Origin: Metaphire vulgaris
Lineage: Eukaryota; Annelida; Clitellata; Crassiclitellata; Megascolecidae
Length of the DNA stretch: 64,000 nucleotides
Reading direction: 5' to 3'
NCBI GenBank assembly: GCA_018105865.1
Contig: CM030832.1
Span: 18,797,519-18,861,518 of the forward strand
Numbering within the stretch: the first letter of the stretch is position 1; each line of letters starts with the position of its first letter. A program made the position numbers and the translations under genes. The notes under the pieces were generated by a model that searched no databases, was not told the origin of the DNA, and saw only the letters and a program-made list of their open reading frames with translations. Positions 10,593 to 20,058 of this stretch are shown piece by piece.

Positions 10593-11606
10593 CTAGCTTA
10601 AGTTTCTCGTGAAAAGAATTTTATTCCTATCATTGATTTTTCTAGATATAGGCTTTTGAACAATGGTTTTTTTGTCATGTTTAAGATTAAGTGATAAAAT
10701 TATTGGAAAGTGATCAGAAATTGGGTATTGAATGATAGCTGATTTAATATTATAATTCATGAAGTTAATGAAAAAATTGTCAATTAGAGATTGATTATTA
10801 TCTGTGATTCTAGTGAGTTTATTTATCATTGGTATAAATCTGTTAGAAAGCATAATATTGTTAAAATCAGCTGTTGGTTCATGGTTTACTACATTCAAAA
10901 GGTTAATGTTAAAATCTCCCATTAAAACAGTTTGTTTGCTGAATAATTTATTATTTAAAAGACTTTCAATTTCAGAATTGAATAAGTTTAATGAAGTGCC
11001 AGGGGGTCTATATATACATATCAAAATAATGTTTTTAATATTAGTTAGATGAATTTTTATAGCGAGGTATTCAAATGAGATAAATTGAGATTCAGCTATA
11101 TCTAATACCTCATAATCAATGGTATTTTTGATTAGGAAGCCTTCACCTCCTCCTTTATTTGAGTTATTTCTTGATTTATGCTCAAAGATATAGTCTGTTA
11201 TGTTAATGAGTTTAGCAATTTCCGGTTGAAGCCATGACTCAGTAATAGCCATGATGTTAGCCTTCAATAAATCAATAAGACATTTAATTTCATTAGTTTT
11301 GTTAAACATACTTCTACAGTTGATATGGGCAATATTAAAGGGGGTTGTAAAATTAGGTGATTCATGAAAGTCCTTAATAGATTCAGAATCAAAGTAATTA
11401 CTTATAGGAATATCCATTTTGTTAAAAAAATTTATATCAAGGTCAATCTCCAGTTCATGTTCGGATAATTTGTTTTCACAATATTCAGATATATTTAAAG
11501 AATAATTATTGCAAGAGTTTATAGACATAATATTTAAAGCAACAATAACTAAATAAAAGAACAAATAAAATAAAGAAAGAAAAAAGCAGTTAGATAAAAA
11601 AAACAA
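10593..11606 (-). CDS. LINE A APE-type endonuclease domain (337-codon ORF)
   Basis: This is an apurinic-type endonuclease that nicks target DNA to prime reverse transcription. Visible motifs in order: a hydrophobic N-terminal stretch (residues about 1-28), NIAHINCRSMFNKTNEI (the Asn motif, about residue 90), AITESWLQPE (the catalytic Glu), GGGEGFLIK, ICIYRPPGTS, LMGDFNINLL (Asp/Asn pair) and YPISDHFPII (the terminal SDH His). All catalytic residues are present. The ORF is open to LFTRNLS; the linker then continues in other frames. The start shown is the first Met; the true N-terminus is unsure. The ORF belongs to the disrupted LINE A and is intact only on its own. Confidence 0.88.
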   Translation of the reverse strand: MFFLSNCFFLSLFYLFFYLVIVALNIMSINSCNNYSLNISEYCENKLSEHELEIDLDINFFNKMDIPISNYFDSESIKDFHESPNFTTPFNIAHINCRSMFNKTNEIKCLIDLLKANIMAITESWLQPEIAKLINITDYIFEHKSRNNSNKGGGEGFLIKNTIDYEVLDIAESQFISFEYLAIKIHLTNIKNIILICIYRPPGTSLNLFNSEIESLLNNKLFSKQTVLMGDFNINLLNVVNHEPTADFNNIMLSNRFIPMINKLTRITDNNQSLIDNFFINFMNYNIKSAIIQYPISDHFPIILSLNLKHDKKTIVQKPISRKINDRNKILFTRNLS

Positions 11607-11620
11607 ACGAGTGTAGTAAT

Positions 11621-12599
11621 AGGGACACTTAACTAAGCGATAATATAATAGTAAACAGATGAAGTAATGAATAAATGTTAAACCTACAATATCAATAACG
11701 AGAATTTTAAGGTGGTTATGTACATCTCATACGCTAATAATATAGGGAAAAATTGGTAAAAATATGCAATAAGTGATGAAGTCCAGCATGTTAATTTAAC
11801 AGGCATATGAACTGCCTAATTTTGTTGAGGATGAATCATCAATTTAGGTCAGAAATCAATCCAAGCAGGTAAACAGAACAAAGTTGAATGTTAATCATAA
11901 TAGAATTACAATGAGATACCAGTCATAAGTCAAGTTAGAGTCCTATTTGTATGTATTTCTATTCTAAAAGAAGTATATATGGTAAATTTTACCATGGTCC
12001 ATGGTCCAAGTCATTCAAAATATGAAACCCATATCAAATTCTCCAGAGACTACTGTAAGTCTCAGTAGACTTTTGATAGAATAAGATTAGTCATCACTGA
12101 GAATTGACAAATAGACTATTAGACAAATCAGCAGAATTATAACTAATCCACCAAGCTTATAGATGTACATTTCTGCATTTCGGTAGCGTATATGAAAGCA
12201 TCCATCTGGCATAAGATAAATCAGAGCCATTTTGACCACTGTGTGATTGAATCTGCGGAAACAGAACAGAACAATTGAATAACCTAAGGGCATTGAAACT
12301 AGCTAATTGCGGTTCCTTCCGGACAAATAAATAGCCTATAAAGAAACTCACACCTTCCATCTCGTAACTGAGAAACGACGTTGTTGATATTCTGATTGTC
12401 AGGATTAGCGAAATAGCTGTAGGCCTATAGAACTTCTCTGTGCCTATAGAACTTCTCTGAAAGAGTTGGAAGTGTTGCGAACCGACCTTCTTACTTATCT
12501 ACCAGGATGACTGACGTCGGCCGCTAACAGGATTATCTTTCTCTCAATTAAGGCGGGTGGGTATTCGACTTAGCTTTTTGGCAAAGGTTTTATTATTAT
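11621..12599. other. 5' flank of LINE A, no gene recognised
   Basis: AT-rich sequence, possibly including the LINE A 5' UTR. A duplicated phrase 'tgtgcctatagaacttctctga' type lies near 12425-12460. I see no domain, RNA gene or terminal repeat. Confidence 0.4.
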
Positions 12600-12614
12600 A
12601 TGGCTGATTCCCTC

Positions 12615-12835
12615 TCTCTACCTCTATCTCTCTCTACCTCTCATGTATTACTTCAATATCTTGGCTCAGGTACTACCTCGATATCTCTTTCAGGTACTAC
12701 CTCGCTCTTCTGTCAGGTACTACCTCGCTCGTCTTGCTCTCTCAGGCATTACCTCGCTCTTCTTTCAGGTATTACCTCGCTCTTCTTCCACTTCAGGTAC
12801 TACCTCTCTGTCTCTTCAGGTACTACCTAGGGATC
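12615..12835 (+). repeat. Pyrimidine-rich minisatellite with a TACTACCTC core
   Basis: About eight degenerate copies of a unit near 23 bp, built as caggTACTACCTCgctcttct. They follow a tctacctct-rich lead-in. TACTACCTC is exact at 12671-12679, 12695-12703, 12718-12726 and 12798-12806. Two further units have ATTACCTC and the last reads TACTACCTA. Overlapping open frames here are by-products of the periodicity. Confidence 0.85.
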
Positions 12836-13800
12836 TATCGGAGCTTCCACGGGCTCCTTCCCTCTCCTAACGAGTAACGCGCCGCGGTCTTATCTTTTGA
12901 GTTTTGACGGGCACAACCCTGCCCCTTGGGAACCGCTTCCGCGGTGGATTGCCACTTCTCTAGCGGAAATGTAGTACCTCGAAGGTACCTCCACCTATTC
13001 GGCACTTCCAAGTCAAAACTCAGTATACCAGCCCCGTGACCATCTAAGGGACCTCTATTTATAGGACTCTGATACTACCTTTAAAGATGTGTGCTAAACT
13101 GCAACTATCTATCGGGCTATAACTCAATAATACCTAGCGCCCTCTACTGGATATTCTATGCCTAACTTCCCTAGACCTTTCACTTATTTATTATATAGTT
13201 ATTATTATTAAAGGTCCTTAATTATTATTATTATTATTATTATTAATTTATTCCTTATTTAAACTACCTAACTGGCCATCAGCGCCATCTAGCAATTGCC
13301 TTATAAACTATCTTCTTATATTTTATTATTGGATCTCATGCTTGCTATTATCAATTTCGCTACAGAAGTCTGTTCAAATTCTTCTTTCCTGACAACTTGC
13401 AGGTTTCTCTGTCAAGCTTCGCATTAGAAATGCACAATGCACGTAGGACCAACAGAATGAAACGCATTGACTGTAAATGACAAATGGAGCGGTCATGCAA
13501 TATATGTTCAGTGCGATTGTTCTGCGCTCATGCATCTGTCAAACCGGTCGACGTCTAGTTGTATCGATTTCATTTCTGTCAATTTCGACACTCTCCCGAG
13601 AATTTGTTTCTTCTGGATGAGAAAAGCCATCGCCCGTCTGATTGCATGCGCGCTGAAATTAACGTTGGGTGCAAAAAATGACTATAATTTTATCAAATTC
13701 TAGATATAGGCTTATCCAACTCCGTAACTCAGGTATCGAGGACAATCCGGAATTGGTTGTCGTCACCAAAATAAGTCGTAGGCTGTAGGGCTTGTATTGT
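12836..13800. other. No gene; contains a (TTA)n microsatellite
   Basis: A TTA repeat lies at about 13197-13250. The remainder shows no recognisable domain, RNA gene or element boundary. Confidence 0.4.
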
Positions 13801-13805
13801 GTATT

Positions 13806-13890
13806 GTGTGTGTGTGTATGTATGTATGTATGTATGTATGTATGTATGTATGTATGTATGTATGTATGTATGTATGTATGTATGTATGTA
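13806..13890. repeat. (TGTA)n microsatellite
   Basis: About 20 uninterrupted TGTA units after a short TG run. It generates long false ORFs of MYVC type and, on the other strand, THIH type. Confidence 0.97.
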
Positions 13891-13962
13891 TGTGTTATCA
13901 CCTGAGGAGAAAATTGTAGTTCTGCTTTATCTTCTTGGCGATACTACATTCCCACATTCTCT

Positions 13963-14115
13963 CAGTGATGGGCAACTAACTAAAAACATTAGTTAAACTA
14001 TAACTAAATTTAAACTAGAAATAAGTGATTAAACTTTTAGTTGCAAACTAACTTTCTAAAATAGTTAACTAAACTAAAAAATATAGTTAAACTTTTTGCA
14101 ACTAATTTTACTAAT
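13963..14115. mobile_element. hAT-element end, related to 59444-60328
   Basis: Starts AGTGATGGGCAACTAAC, followed by many aactaaa/agttaaac subterminal motifs. This is the same architecture as the complete-ended element at 59444-60328. I did not find its other terminus or a target duplication, so it is probably a truncated copy. Confidence 0.55.
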
Positions 14116-14279
14116 ATTCCCTAGGTATCATATATGTGTTCATGAAAATCTAGACGATGCTCGCAACATGAACATATCAGTCAATGAACCATTGAAATCA
14201 TTAATTAGGCCTATTGTCTATTTATTTAATATTTAAGTATTTGTCTAGACTGCAGGTGGGGGTAAATGTCTGAAGGAAG

Positions 14280-14760
14280 GATAACATACAGAGGGATGTA
14301 TATCATACAACCAATTTCATCATTTCATCTACCTTGGAAGCAACGCGGCGCATGACTTAAACTGCAGACAAGAGATCACAGGAAGAGCAGCAAGGGCTTT
14401 AGGACTGCTAATGTAGCAGCCATATGGACAACCTGGCCAAATGCCAAGGGCCCCCGACCTGCAAATGGCCCCCGACCCGAGCCCAAAAATTGTTTTCTCT
14501 CGCAAAGTTGTAAAGTTGTCAGATCGAAAAGACCGACAAGCAAAAAAAGGTCGTCAACATTTTCGCAAACTTGTCAGGTCGTCTCTGGAAAGGGCCCCCT
14601 GCCCGTTTTTCGCCAAGGGCCCCCGTGCATTTTGCTACGCCACTGTGCTAATGGCAACGGTCATGATGTGGAAAAGCAAATATTAAGCACAGAAACAAAT
14701 ATCATCATCGGTTAAACGGGCACGCGTCGACCGTCAAGTTTGCAGACGCCTTTTAGACTC
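14280..14760 (+). mobile_element. RTE-like LINE RT fragment, split by a MITE
   Basis: The plus-strand reading FHHFIYLGSNAAHDLNC, then RQEITGRAARALGLLM, is the 'F.YLGS....G....EI..RI..A..A...L' segment after the RT palm in RTE/R1-type LINEs. The frame is cut at 14413. Removing the MITE 14414-14645 plus one 8-bp duplicate lets it continue in frame with ATVMMWKSKY, matching the family's following '...WK....S..TK' block. It is a short relic with stops downstream. Confidence 0.65.
14414..14645. mobile_element. hAT-type MITE with 8-bp target duplication
   Basis: The octamer tgctaatg is exactly duplicated at 14406-14413 and 14646-14653. The right end CTACGCCACTG matches the termini of other CAGTGGCG-type MITEs in the window. 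The left end is degenerate (tagcagccatatgg). The interior is CCC/GGG-rich with repeated 'aagggccccc'. No transposase. Confidence 0.75.
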
Positions 14761-14880
14761 GTGCAGATTGGTAACACGCTAGAGTAGCACGCTGATTGAA
14801 CAGGTTCAAATCCTGCAGGAACCCTTAATGTCGTCTCAGCCTTCATTCCCTAGAGGGCTGGGCAAATGAGTAGCGGGTTT
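14755..14880 (+). repeat. Probable tRNA-derived SINE
   Basis: A pol III-like head: an A-box-like tgcagattggt (14762-14772) and a B box GGTTCAAATCC (14803-14813), about 31 bp apart, followed by tgcaggaaccc as at the end of a tRNA. The body continues TCAGCCTTCATTCCC and CTAGAGGGCTGGGCAAATG. A similar body (TCAGCCTTCACTCGC, CTAGAGGGC) occurs at 38659-38690. No intact cloverleaf is evident, so it is not called as a tRNA gene. Confidence 0.55.
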
Positions 14881-15270
14881 GGTTGTGAAGGTAAAACGCA
14901 GATTTGTGGAGAACAACGTAATTATACAATTCGGCGCAAGTCATTTTAAAATTGCTTCAATTGTCTTGACTGACAACCTGTTTCTTTCTTCTGAAGTTCT
15001 GACCATTGAGTTGACATTATGGAAAATATTCTCTCCACATTTACATTGTGGGCTAGAATGGCAAATAAGTATTCGCATAACTTTATTAGACATGATTTCT
15101 GATCAATATGCTCTGTATCTGCAAAAACTTTTGCCATTTTCCTTTCATACTCAATTGCATAGTTGCTTTGCAGTCTTGGTTCATATTATTTTTCTCTAAA
15201 TAATCTTTTAGACATACAAAATTAATTAATATTAACAAATTTGGAGAAAACGGGACAAAAACGGGACTCA
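14880..15270 (-). pseudogene. hAT transposase C-terminal (dimerisation) domain remnant
   Basis: The minus strand encodes LCEYLFAILAHNVNVERIFS, then IMSTQWSELQKK. This resembles the hATC dimerisation domain, where a 'N..VERIFS.M...W' pattern is diagnostic. A neighbouring frame gives DYLEKNNMNQDC upstream. The remnant is 5'-truncated and frameshifted. It ends immediately before the gypsy LTR at 15293, so the gypsy insertion may have broken it. It differs from the hATC sequence at 59775-60002. Confidence 0.6.
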
Positions 15271-15292
15271 TACTAATACGAGACTCAGTAGT

Positions 15293-15516
15293 TGTGGCGT
15301 TTCCTAACGCCTATAACTATGATCAACACAGATGTATTATAACTTCATATATTAATTATTAATGTTCGTATCCAGGACGCAACTGAGAGTGAGAGTCTTC
15401 GACTGTGTGAGAGCGACTGACGCTGAAACTAACTACTCTATAGAATATATAATGTAAGACTATAGCAGCTACGCTATTGGCTGAGGCGTGGCTTGTAAGT
15501 GTCCAATCACGCCACA
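15293..15516 (-). repeat. Gypsy 3' LTR (224 bp)
   Basis: TGTGGCG...CGCCACA, matching the split LTR at 19994-24102. The inner edge abuts the polypurine tract. The LTR is short for the superfamily but within range. Confidence 0.93.
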
Positions 15517-15526
15517 TCTCTTCCCA
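15517..15526 (-). promoter_or_regulatory. Polypurine tract of the gypsy element
   Basis: On the element strand this reads TGGGAAGAGA directly before the LTR's TGTGGCG. That is the position where plus-strand DNA priming occurs in LTR retroelements. Purine content and placement support the call. Confidence 0.8.
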
Positions 15527-15676
15527 TTAATTAGGCTCATTATCTAATTAAGAAAATTAATATTTTATAGCAGTTCTGTTAAAACTTTATCAGTCATCTA
15601 AAACAGAAATTTAAAATGTTAACTATTGATATCTAGATGGCTTTCTGACTGTACGGCCAGATCTAGTCTTATATGG

Positions 15677-16754
15677 TTAAGCTCCTCTAGTAGTTATTTG
15701 TTGTTCCCTAGGTGGCGCTGGGATTGCCTCAGTTGTATCAGATGGTGGTTCACTCGCAGCGCTGGTGGAGTGTTGATCTTCATGCACCAGTGATTTGTAC
15801 GGTGGTCTCGAACGGCTGTCTTCTTCCTTTTTCATTGATGGTTGTCCTTGTCCTTCGCTTTCCTCCTGGAAAATGACAGGGGGTTCCAAGGAGAACCTGA
15901 CATGCCGGGAGCTTCTTCGCTTGATTGAGCCGTCGTCCAGCCGAAGTTGATACGATCGATGTGGAAGGACGTCTGTAATTTCCGCTTTCTTCCAGCGGTC
16001 GTCGGTCGGTCGTACCTTTACGCGACAAGTGTCTCCCTTCTGTAGCTTCCGTCGGTTGTGCGCATTTTTGTCGTAGTAAGCGGCTTGCTTCAACTTTGAT
16101 CTTTCTAATGCCTGTTGGACCTTGGCAGCAGAAGGAGTATCCAGTAGTTTACTGCTGATAGGAAATTTTGTGCGCGTTCGACGCCCAAACATAATTTGCG
16201 CGGGGCTTAGACCCAATCTCTCGGAAGGACAATTTCTCCACTCCATTAAGGAAATGTAGGGGTCTAAATTTTCTTCTAAAGCTTTCTTCATCAACTTCTT
16301 AGCCATTTTAACTGCTGACTCTGCTTTGCCATTTCCCTGGCTATGCATTGGTGAACTTAAGACATGTTGAAACTCGTATTTGTCTGCGAATTTCTTAAAT
16401 TCCATTGAGTTAAATGGGCTGTTATCACTATGCAAGAATGATGGGATACCATATCTTGCAAAATGTTGTTTTAGGCAGTAAATTATGTTGCTCACCGACT
16501 TCGATGGTAATCTGTCTATTTCGAAGAATCCACTGAGGAAGTCTGTTGAAATTAAATATTCTCGCTGTTGAAATGCGAAAATATCGACTGCTATTCTTTC
16601 CCACTGTCGAGACGGTGGGGGATGGGTGCCAGTGGTTCTTTTGGAGGCAAGTCTCTGAATGTATTGCAGATGTGACATTTCAGAACTTTCTCTCGGAGTT
16701 CACAGGTCAAATTTGGCCAGAAAACCACCTCCCTCGCTCGACGTAGACAACTGT
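15677..16754 (-). pseudogene. Gypsy integrase, with two reading-frame defects at its N-terminal zinc-binding end
   Basis: The main ORF (15677-16678) holds the DDE core: ERIAVDIFAF and ISTDFLSGF, LHSDNSPFNSMEF and the Glu in GNGKAESAVKMAKKL. A C-terminal basic segment follows with KGDTCRVKVRP and a proline/serine-rich tail. The family's N-terminal HHCC zinc finger precedes it, but here the pol ORF stops after LHSSHID (16755). The CC half (VLKCHICNTF) appears in a second frame, and the core in a third. Two indels or an indel plus a stop therefore separate RNase H from the integrase. With LTRs this similar, the breaks must be very recent, already present in the RNA template, or errors in the assembly. 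Confidence 0.88.
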
Positions 16755-19574
16755 TTAGTCAATATGAGACGAGTGTAGACGGTTTAGAATTTCCTGTCTC
16801 GCCGGTGCTGGTACGACAAGACGATGTCCTTTATAGACGAGACCTCGACAAACCGATAATTCATCTCCAAAGGTCGCAAAAGGTCGAACGTCGGCTGTCA
16901 GCCCCTTCGGCGTGTCGGGCCAGCCTCGATAAATCTGTTCTTTCAGGCGGATGTAGCTCGGATCGGATGTCGCGTCTGTGATGAGTTTCAGAGTAGACGG
17001 AGATGTTATTAATCGAGTTTCTGCTTCTTGCTCCGCATCTGCTGTCTCTAGGAAAGCAATTTCTTCACTGAACTCCTGCGGAGTGCCTCTGGCAATGTAA
17101 GCTCGGCTGAGGGCGTCTGCCAAAATTAAATCTCGGCCAGCAACGTATTCCATTTCAAAATCGTATCTTTGTAGCTTTAACAACAGGCGCTGGAGCCTTT
17201 TTGGCGCAGAAGAGAGAGACTTTTTGAATATGGCTAATAAAGGTTTATGGTCATTTTGAATTTTTACCTTTCTTGCATATGTGTAGTAATGAAATTTCTC
17301 CATAGCAAAACATATTGATAGACATTCCTTTTCCAGTTGGCTCCATCCTTTTTCAGCGTCTGTTAATGCACAGCTAGCATACTCTACTACACGATTTTCC
17401 TGAAGGAGAAGAGCTCCTACGCCTTTTTGAGAGCTGTCGCACTGAACAAGCAAGTCCTTCTTGTCATTAAAATAGGCTAAAACAGGCGCAGATTTTAACA
17501 TACCTTTCAATTTCTCGAAGGCTTCAGTGTGACGTTCATCCCATCTGAAGTGCGAGTCGGACTTCAAAAGCTCACGAAGCACCGACGTGACGTCACTGTA
17601 GTGAGGGCAGTATCTTGCTAGATAGTTGGCCATTCCGAGAAGACGCTGAAGTGCAGCTTTATCTTCTGATTGCGCGAAGTTTTCAATGGCTTCGATTTTC
17701 GAGGCGGAAGGCTTTATTCCGTCTTTGGTTAAGTCATGGCCCATAAAAGTGATGCAATCTCGATGAAGTTTTATCTTTTCTCTGTTCAATTTAACTCCCT
17801 TCTCTCGACATCTCTGAAAAAGATCAATTAAATTGGCATCGTGGTCCTGCATTGCTTCTTTCTGCGTGTTGCCAGAACCAGTTATAAGAATGTCATCGGC
17901 AATGCAGAAAATCCCTTTCAGTCCAGAAAGTGCTGCATGTATTCGTGCTTGAAATATTTCCGACGAAACCGAAAGACCATAAGGAAGACGTAAATATCTG
18001 AAATGAGAAAAAGGCGTGTCAAAAGTGCATAGTAGACTTGATTCATGGTCAAGCTGAAGCATGTTGAAGGCATTTTGACAATCCACTGTGCTGAAAACTC
18101 GAACCCCAGACAGCTTGTGCAAGATGTCGTCGAGGGTCGGCAGACAGTACCGGCTTCTGATCAGCGCAGGGTTTAGGGTCCTTGTAGGGTCAAGACACGG
18201 TCTGAGTTTGCCGTTATTCTTGATGGTGACAACCAACGCAGAGACCCATGCCGTTGGCCCCGTTACTGACGTAATTATACCTTGAGAAACCATCTGCTGA
18301 AGTTCGTTTTCGACTCTGTCCTTGACTGCAATTGCCATTCGACGCAGTGGTAGCTGCACCGGTCGATACGACGGATCTATATCCAGATGGACAGTACCTT
18401 CCATCAGTCCCAGATTTCCGTCGAACAGGTCGCCAAAACGAGCAAAGACATCAGCTTCAGTCAGCTGTCGCTCCAACGCAGGTGGAGAAACAGCTTCGGT
18501 CGCACAGATGTTGTGCTCCATAACGCGCAGGGGATCCAGTTCCTGGCAAATTGACATGCCTAGAATAGGACTGTCATGATCAGTTACATAAATTTCCGTC
18601 AGTAATTGTTTTTTCGTCGTCGGATGAGTAATCGTGACGTCGATAACTCCTGCTGTCGGCAGTTCTAGACCGCTAAACATTCGCAGAACTGATTTCGCTG
18701 GACGCAGCGCTGGTCTCAAAGGAAGGTTTTCGTAAATCGATGATGAAATGGCTGTAATCGTTGAGCCAGAATCAATCATAAATCGGACACGCATTCCATT
18801 TATCAGCAAATGCGTAAATACACGTCCTCCTGAATCAGTAGAATTCAGAACGAGAACAGATTCGAAAGAATCAGATAGCTGCTTGACGCTTCCGTACGAA
18901 GAATTTCTCTTTTCACATTGGGCAGCGTAATGGTTTTTCTCATTGCAGCGCCGACACACAGCGCCAAAAGCTGGACAGTTATTCTTGCTGCGCTCATGGC
19001 TACGCCCACAGAAACGACAAGAATCTCTAACTGTACCTTTTGCAGGGCGATTCCGGTGTTGACTCGGATGCCTTTGGTCTCGGGTCTCTTGTCGACGATT
19101 CTCTTGTTTCGCTCCATCGTGCTGACGACGATGCTGACTGTGATCACGGCGAGGCGGATGGTCGCGACGCAAAGCGTTGACTGCTCCCGTCTCCGTGATG
19201 GCTTTGAATTGGCGGGCGGTCGCCCCTTGTGCCTTGCAGACGTCGATGGCCTTTTGAAGGTCGAGTCCTTGCGTCCCAAGCAGTTTCCGGCGGGTTACGT
19301 CGTCGTGGATCCCAAGGACAATACGGTCGCGAATCATGGAAGACTCCGCTGCACCGAATCCACACGAGCGGACGAGGCGTCGCAAATCTGCAGCGAATAC
19401 ATCGAACGATTCACCAGGACTCTGTTTCCTGGTGTTGAACAAGTATCTCTCGTAGACCTTATTCAACTCGCCAATGCAGTACCGTTCGAAGGCCTCTAGA
19501 ATGTCAGTCGTACTCTTCCGTTGCTCCTCAGTCAACGTCATCGACTCAAAAAGTGACGTATGCGTCGGATCCAA
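16755..19574 (-). CDS. Gypsy gag-pol polyprotein (gag C-terminus, protease, RT, RNase H)
   Basis: A 939-codon ORF with gag and pol fused in one frame. In order: capsid-like helices (residues 1-125); two zinc knuckles, an unusual CRFCGRSHERSKNNC and a canonical CRRCNEKNHYAAQC (about 185-220); aspartic protease with MIDSGSTITAIS (about 268); RT with QGIITSVTGPTAWVSALV, a palm Asp block FSTVDCQNAFNML and the catalytic CIADDILITGSG (IADD in place of the commoner YxDD, both Asp present); RNase H with LLVQCDSSQKGVGALLL, LEKECLSICFAMEKFHYY and LADALSRAY; then the start of the integrase zinc finger. The ATG at 19574 is probably internal. Gag-like sequence (AATLLAYIGSDAYVTF) continues upstream in another frame to the poly-T, so gag has a frameshift near 19575. 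Confidence 0.92.
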   Translation of the reverse strand: MDPTHTSLFESMTLTEEQRKSTTDILEAFERYCIGELNKVYERYLFNTRKQSPGESFDVFAADLRRLVRSCGFGAAESSMIRDRIVLGIHDDVTRRKLLGTQGLDLQKAIDVCKAQGATARQFKAITETGAVNALRRDHPPRRDHSQHRRQHDGAKQENRRQETRDQRHPSQHRNRPAKGTVRDSCRFCGRSHERSKNNCPAFGAVCRRCNEKNHYAAQCEKRNSSYGSVKQLSDSFESVLVLNSTDSGGRVFTHLLINGMRVRFMIDSGSTITAISSSIYENLPLRPALRPAKSVLRMFSGLELPTAGVIDVTITHPTTKKQLLTEIYVTDHDSPILGMSICQELDPLRVMEHNICATEAVSPPALERQLTEADVFARFGDLFDGNLGLMEGTVHLDIDPSYRPVQLPLRRMAIAVKDRVENELQQMVSQGIITSVTGPTAWVSALVVTIKNNGKLRPCLDPTRTLNPALIRSRYCLPTLDDILHKLSGVRVFSTVDCQNAFNMLQLDHESSLLCTFDTPFSHFRYLRLPYGLSVSSEIFQARIHAALSGLKGIFCIADDILITGSGNTQKEAMQDHDANLIDLFQRCREKGVKLNREKIKLHRDCITFMGHDLTKDGIKPSASKIEAIENFAQSEDKAALQRLLGMANYLARYCPHYSDVTSVLRELLKSDSHFRWDERHTEAFEKLKGMLKSAPVLAYFNDKKDLLVQCDSSQKGVGALLLQENRVVEYASCALTDAEKGWSQLEKECLSICFAMEKFHYYTYARKVKIQNDHKPLLAIFKKSLSSAPKRLQRLLLKLQRYDFEMEYVAGRDLILADALSRAYIARGTPQEFSEEIAFLETADAEQEAETRLITSPSTLKLITDATSDPSYIRLKEQIYRGWPDTPKGLTADVRPFATFGDELSVCRGLVYKGHRLVVPAPARQEILNRLHSSHID

Positions 19575-19738
19575 TGTAGGCTAGGAGAGTCGCAGCCTGA
19601 AGTCGCAGTTTCTCCAGACACTTCTGCAGATACAATAATTTTTTCTGGACAGTGGCGTAAGACACTTTGTTTTCGGGCAGCGATACAAGAGGGGTCTAGG
19701 TTTTTCCATTGGCCCTGGAATCGACGGAACTGAACGTG

Positions 19739-19771
<33 letters not shown>

Positions 19772-19993
19772 CGCCGTCATTCAGGCGATGACCTTTTTTT
19801 CTCCGTCAGAGGAATGTTTGAAATCTGGTCGCCATGAAAAGACGGGCCCCCAAAATGTCACGCTACGCCACTTTTGTTTATTAAACGCAAGGCTGCATTC
19901 AGATCCAGTTTTCCGGCAGCTGATCTGGAATAACCAATGTTCACTTTTGTTTATTAAACGCAAGGCTGTAGTTCGTTTCCGCTGATGACACCA
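19575..19993 (-). other. Gypsy gag N-terminus and leader, with a T32 run and a 27-bp duplication
   Basis: Minus-strand frames from 19740 to 19575 contain gag-like sequence leading into the polyprotein. A run of 32 T in plus (19740-19771) interrupts it. Upstream, a 27-bp phrase (cacttttgtttattaaacg, continuing caaggctg) occurs at 19869-19895 and again at 19942-19968. The last 15 bp before the LTR are the presumed primer-binding site. Confidence 0.75.
19979..19993 (-). promoter_or_regulatory. Primer-binding site of the gypsy element
   Basis: On the element strand TGGTGTCATCAGCGG follows the LTR end CGCCACA with no spacer. A PBS normally begins TGG, pairing with the tRNA CCA end. I cannot assign the tRNA from memory. 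Confidence 0.7.
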
Positions 19994-20058
19994 TGTGGCG
20001 TTTCCTAACGCCTATAACTATGATCAACACAGATGTATTATAACTTCATATATTAATT
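19994..20058 (-). repeat. Gypsy 5' LTR, promoter-distal piece
   Basis: Identical to bases 1-65 of the other LTR as read on plus. It is cut after ...atattaatt by the L2 LINE. The piece that continues it begins at 23935-23940. Confidence 0.92.

Larger units (their letters stand above)
4470..11620 (-). mobile_element. LINE A: AT-rich APE-type LINE split by an L2 insertion
   Basis: A single LINE on the minus strand. Its 3' end is at the A-rich tail (poly-T in plus, 4469-4477, preceded by a caatcaatcaat repeat). The 5' endonuclease ORF begins near 11606. The middle is occupied by the L2-like element 5724-9362. Upstream of that insertion the RT reads ...GVPQGSILGPL; downstream it resumes with LIYINDLPN, so the host ORF was cut within one conserved block. 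The protein is very rich in Asn, Ile, Lys and Phe, unlike the other LINEs here. About 13 bp of extra sequence sits at the 5' junction of the insert, and I see no clear target duplication there. The 5' limit is uncertain because upstream sequence has no marker. Confidence 0.85.

Noticed and set aside
13659..13996. Frames over the TGTA microsatellite on both strands
   Set aside because: Repeat-derived (YVCM / THIH) with no other content.
18918..19499. 193-codon frame on plus
   Set aside because: It is antisense to gypsy gag with its zinc knuckles; the minus frame has the recognisable protein.
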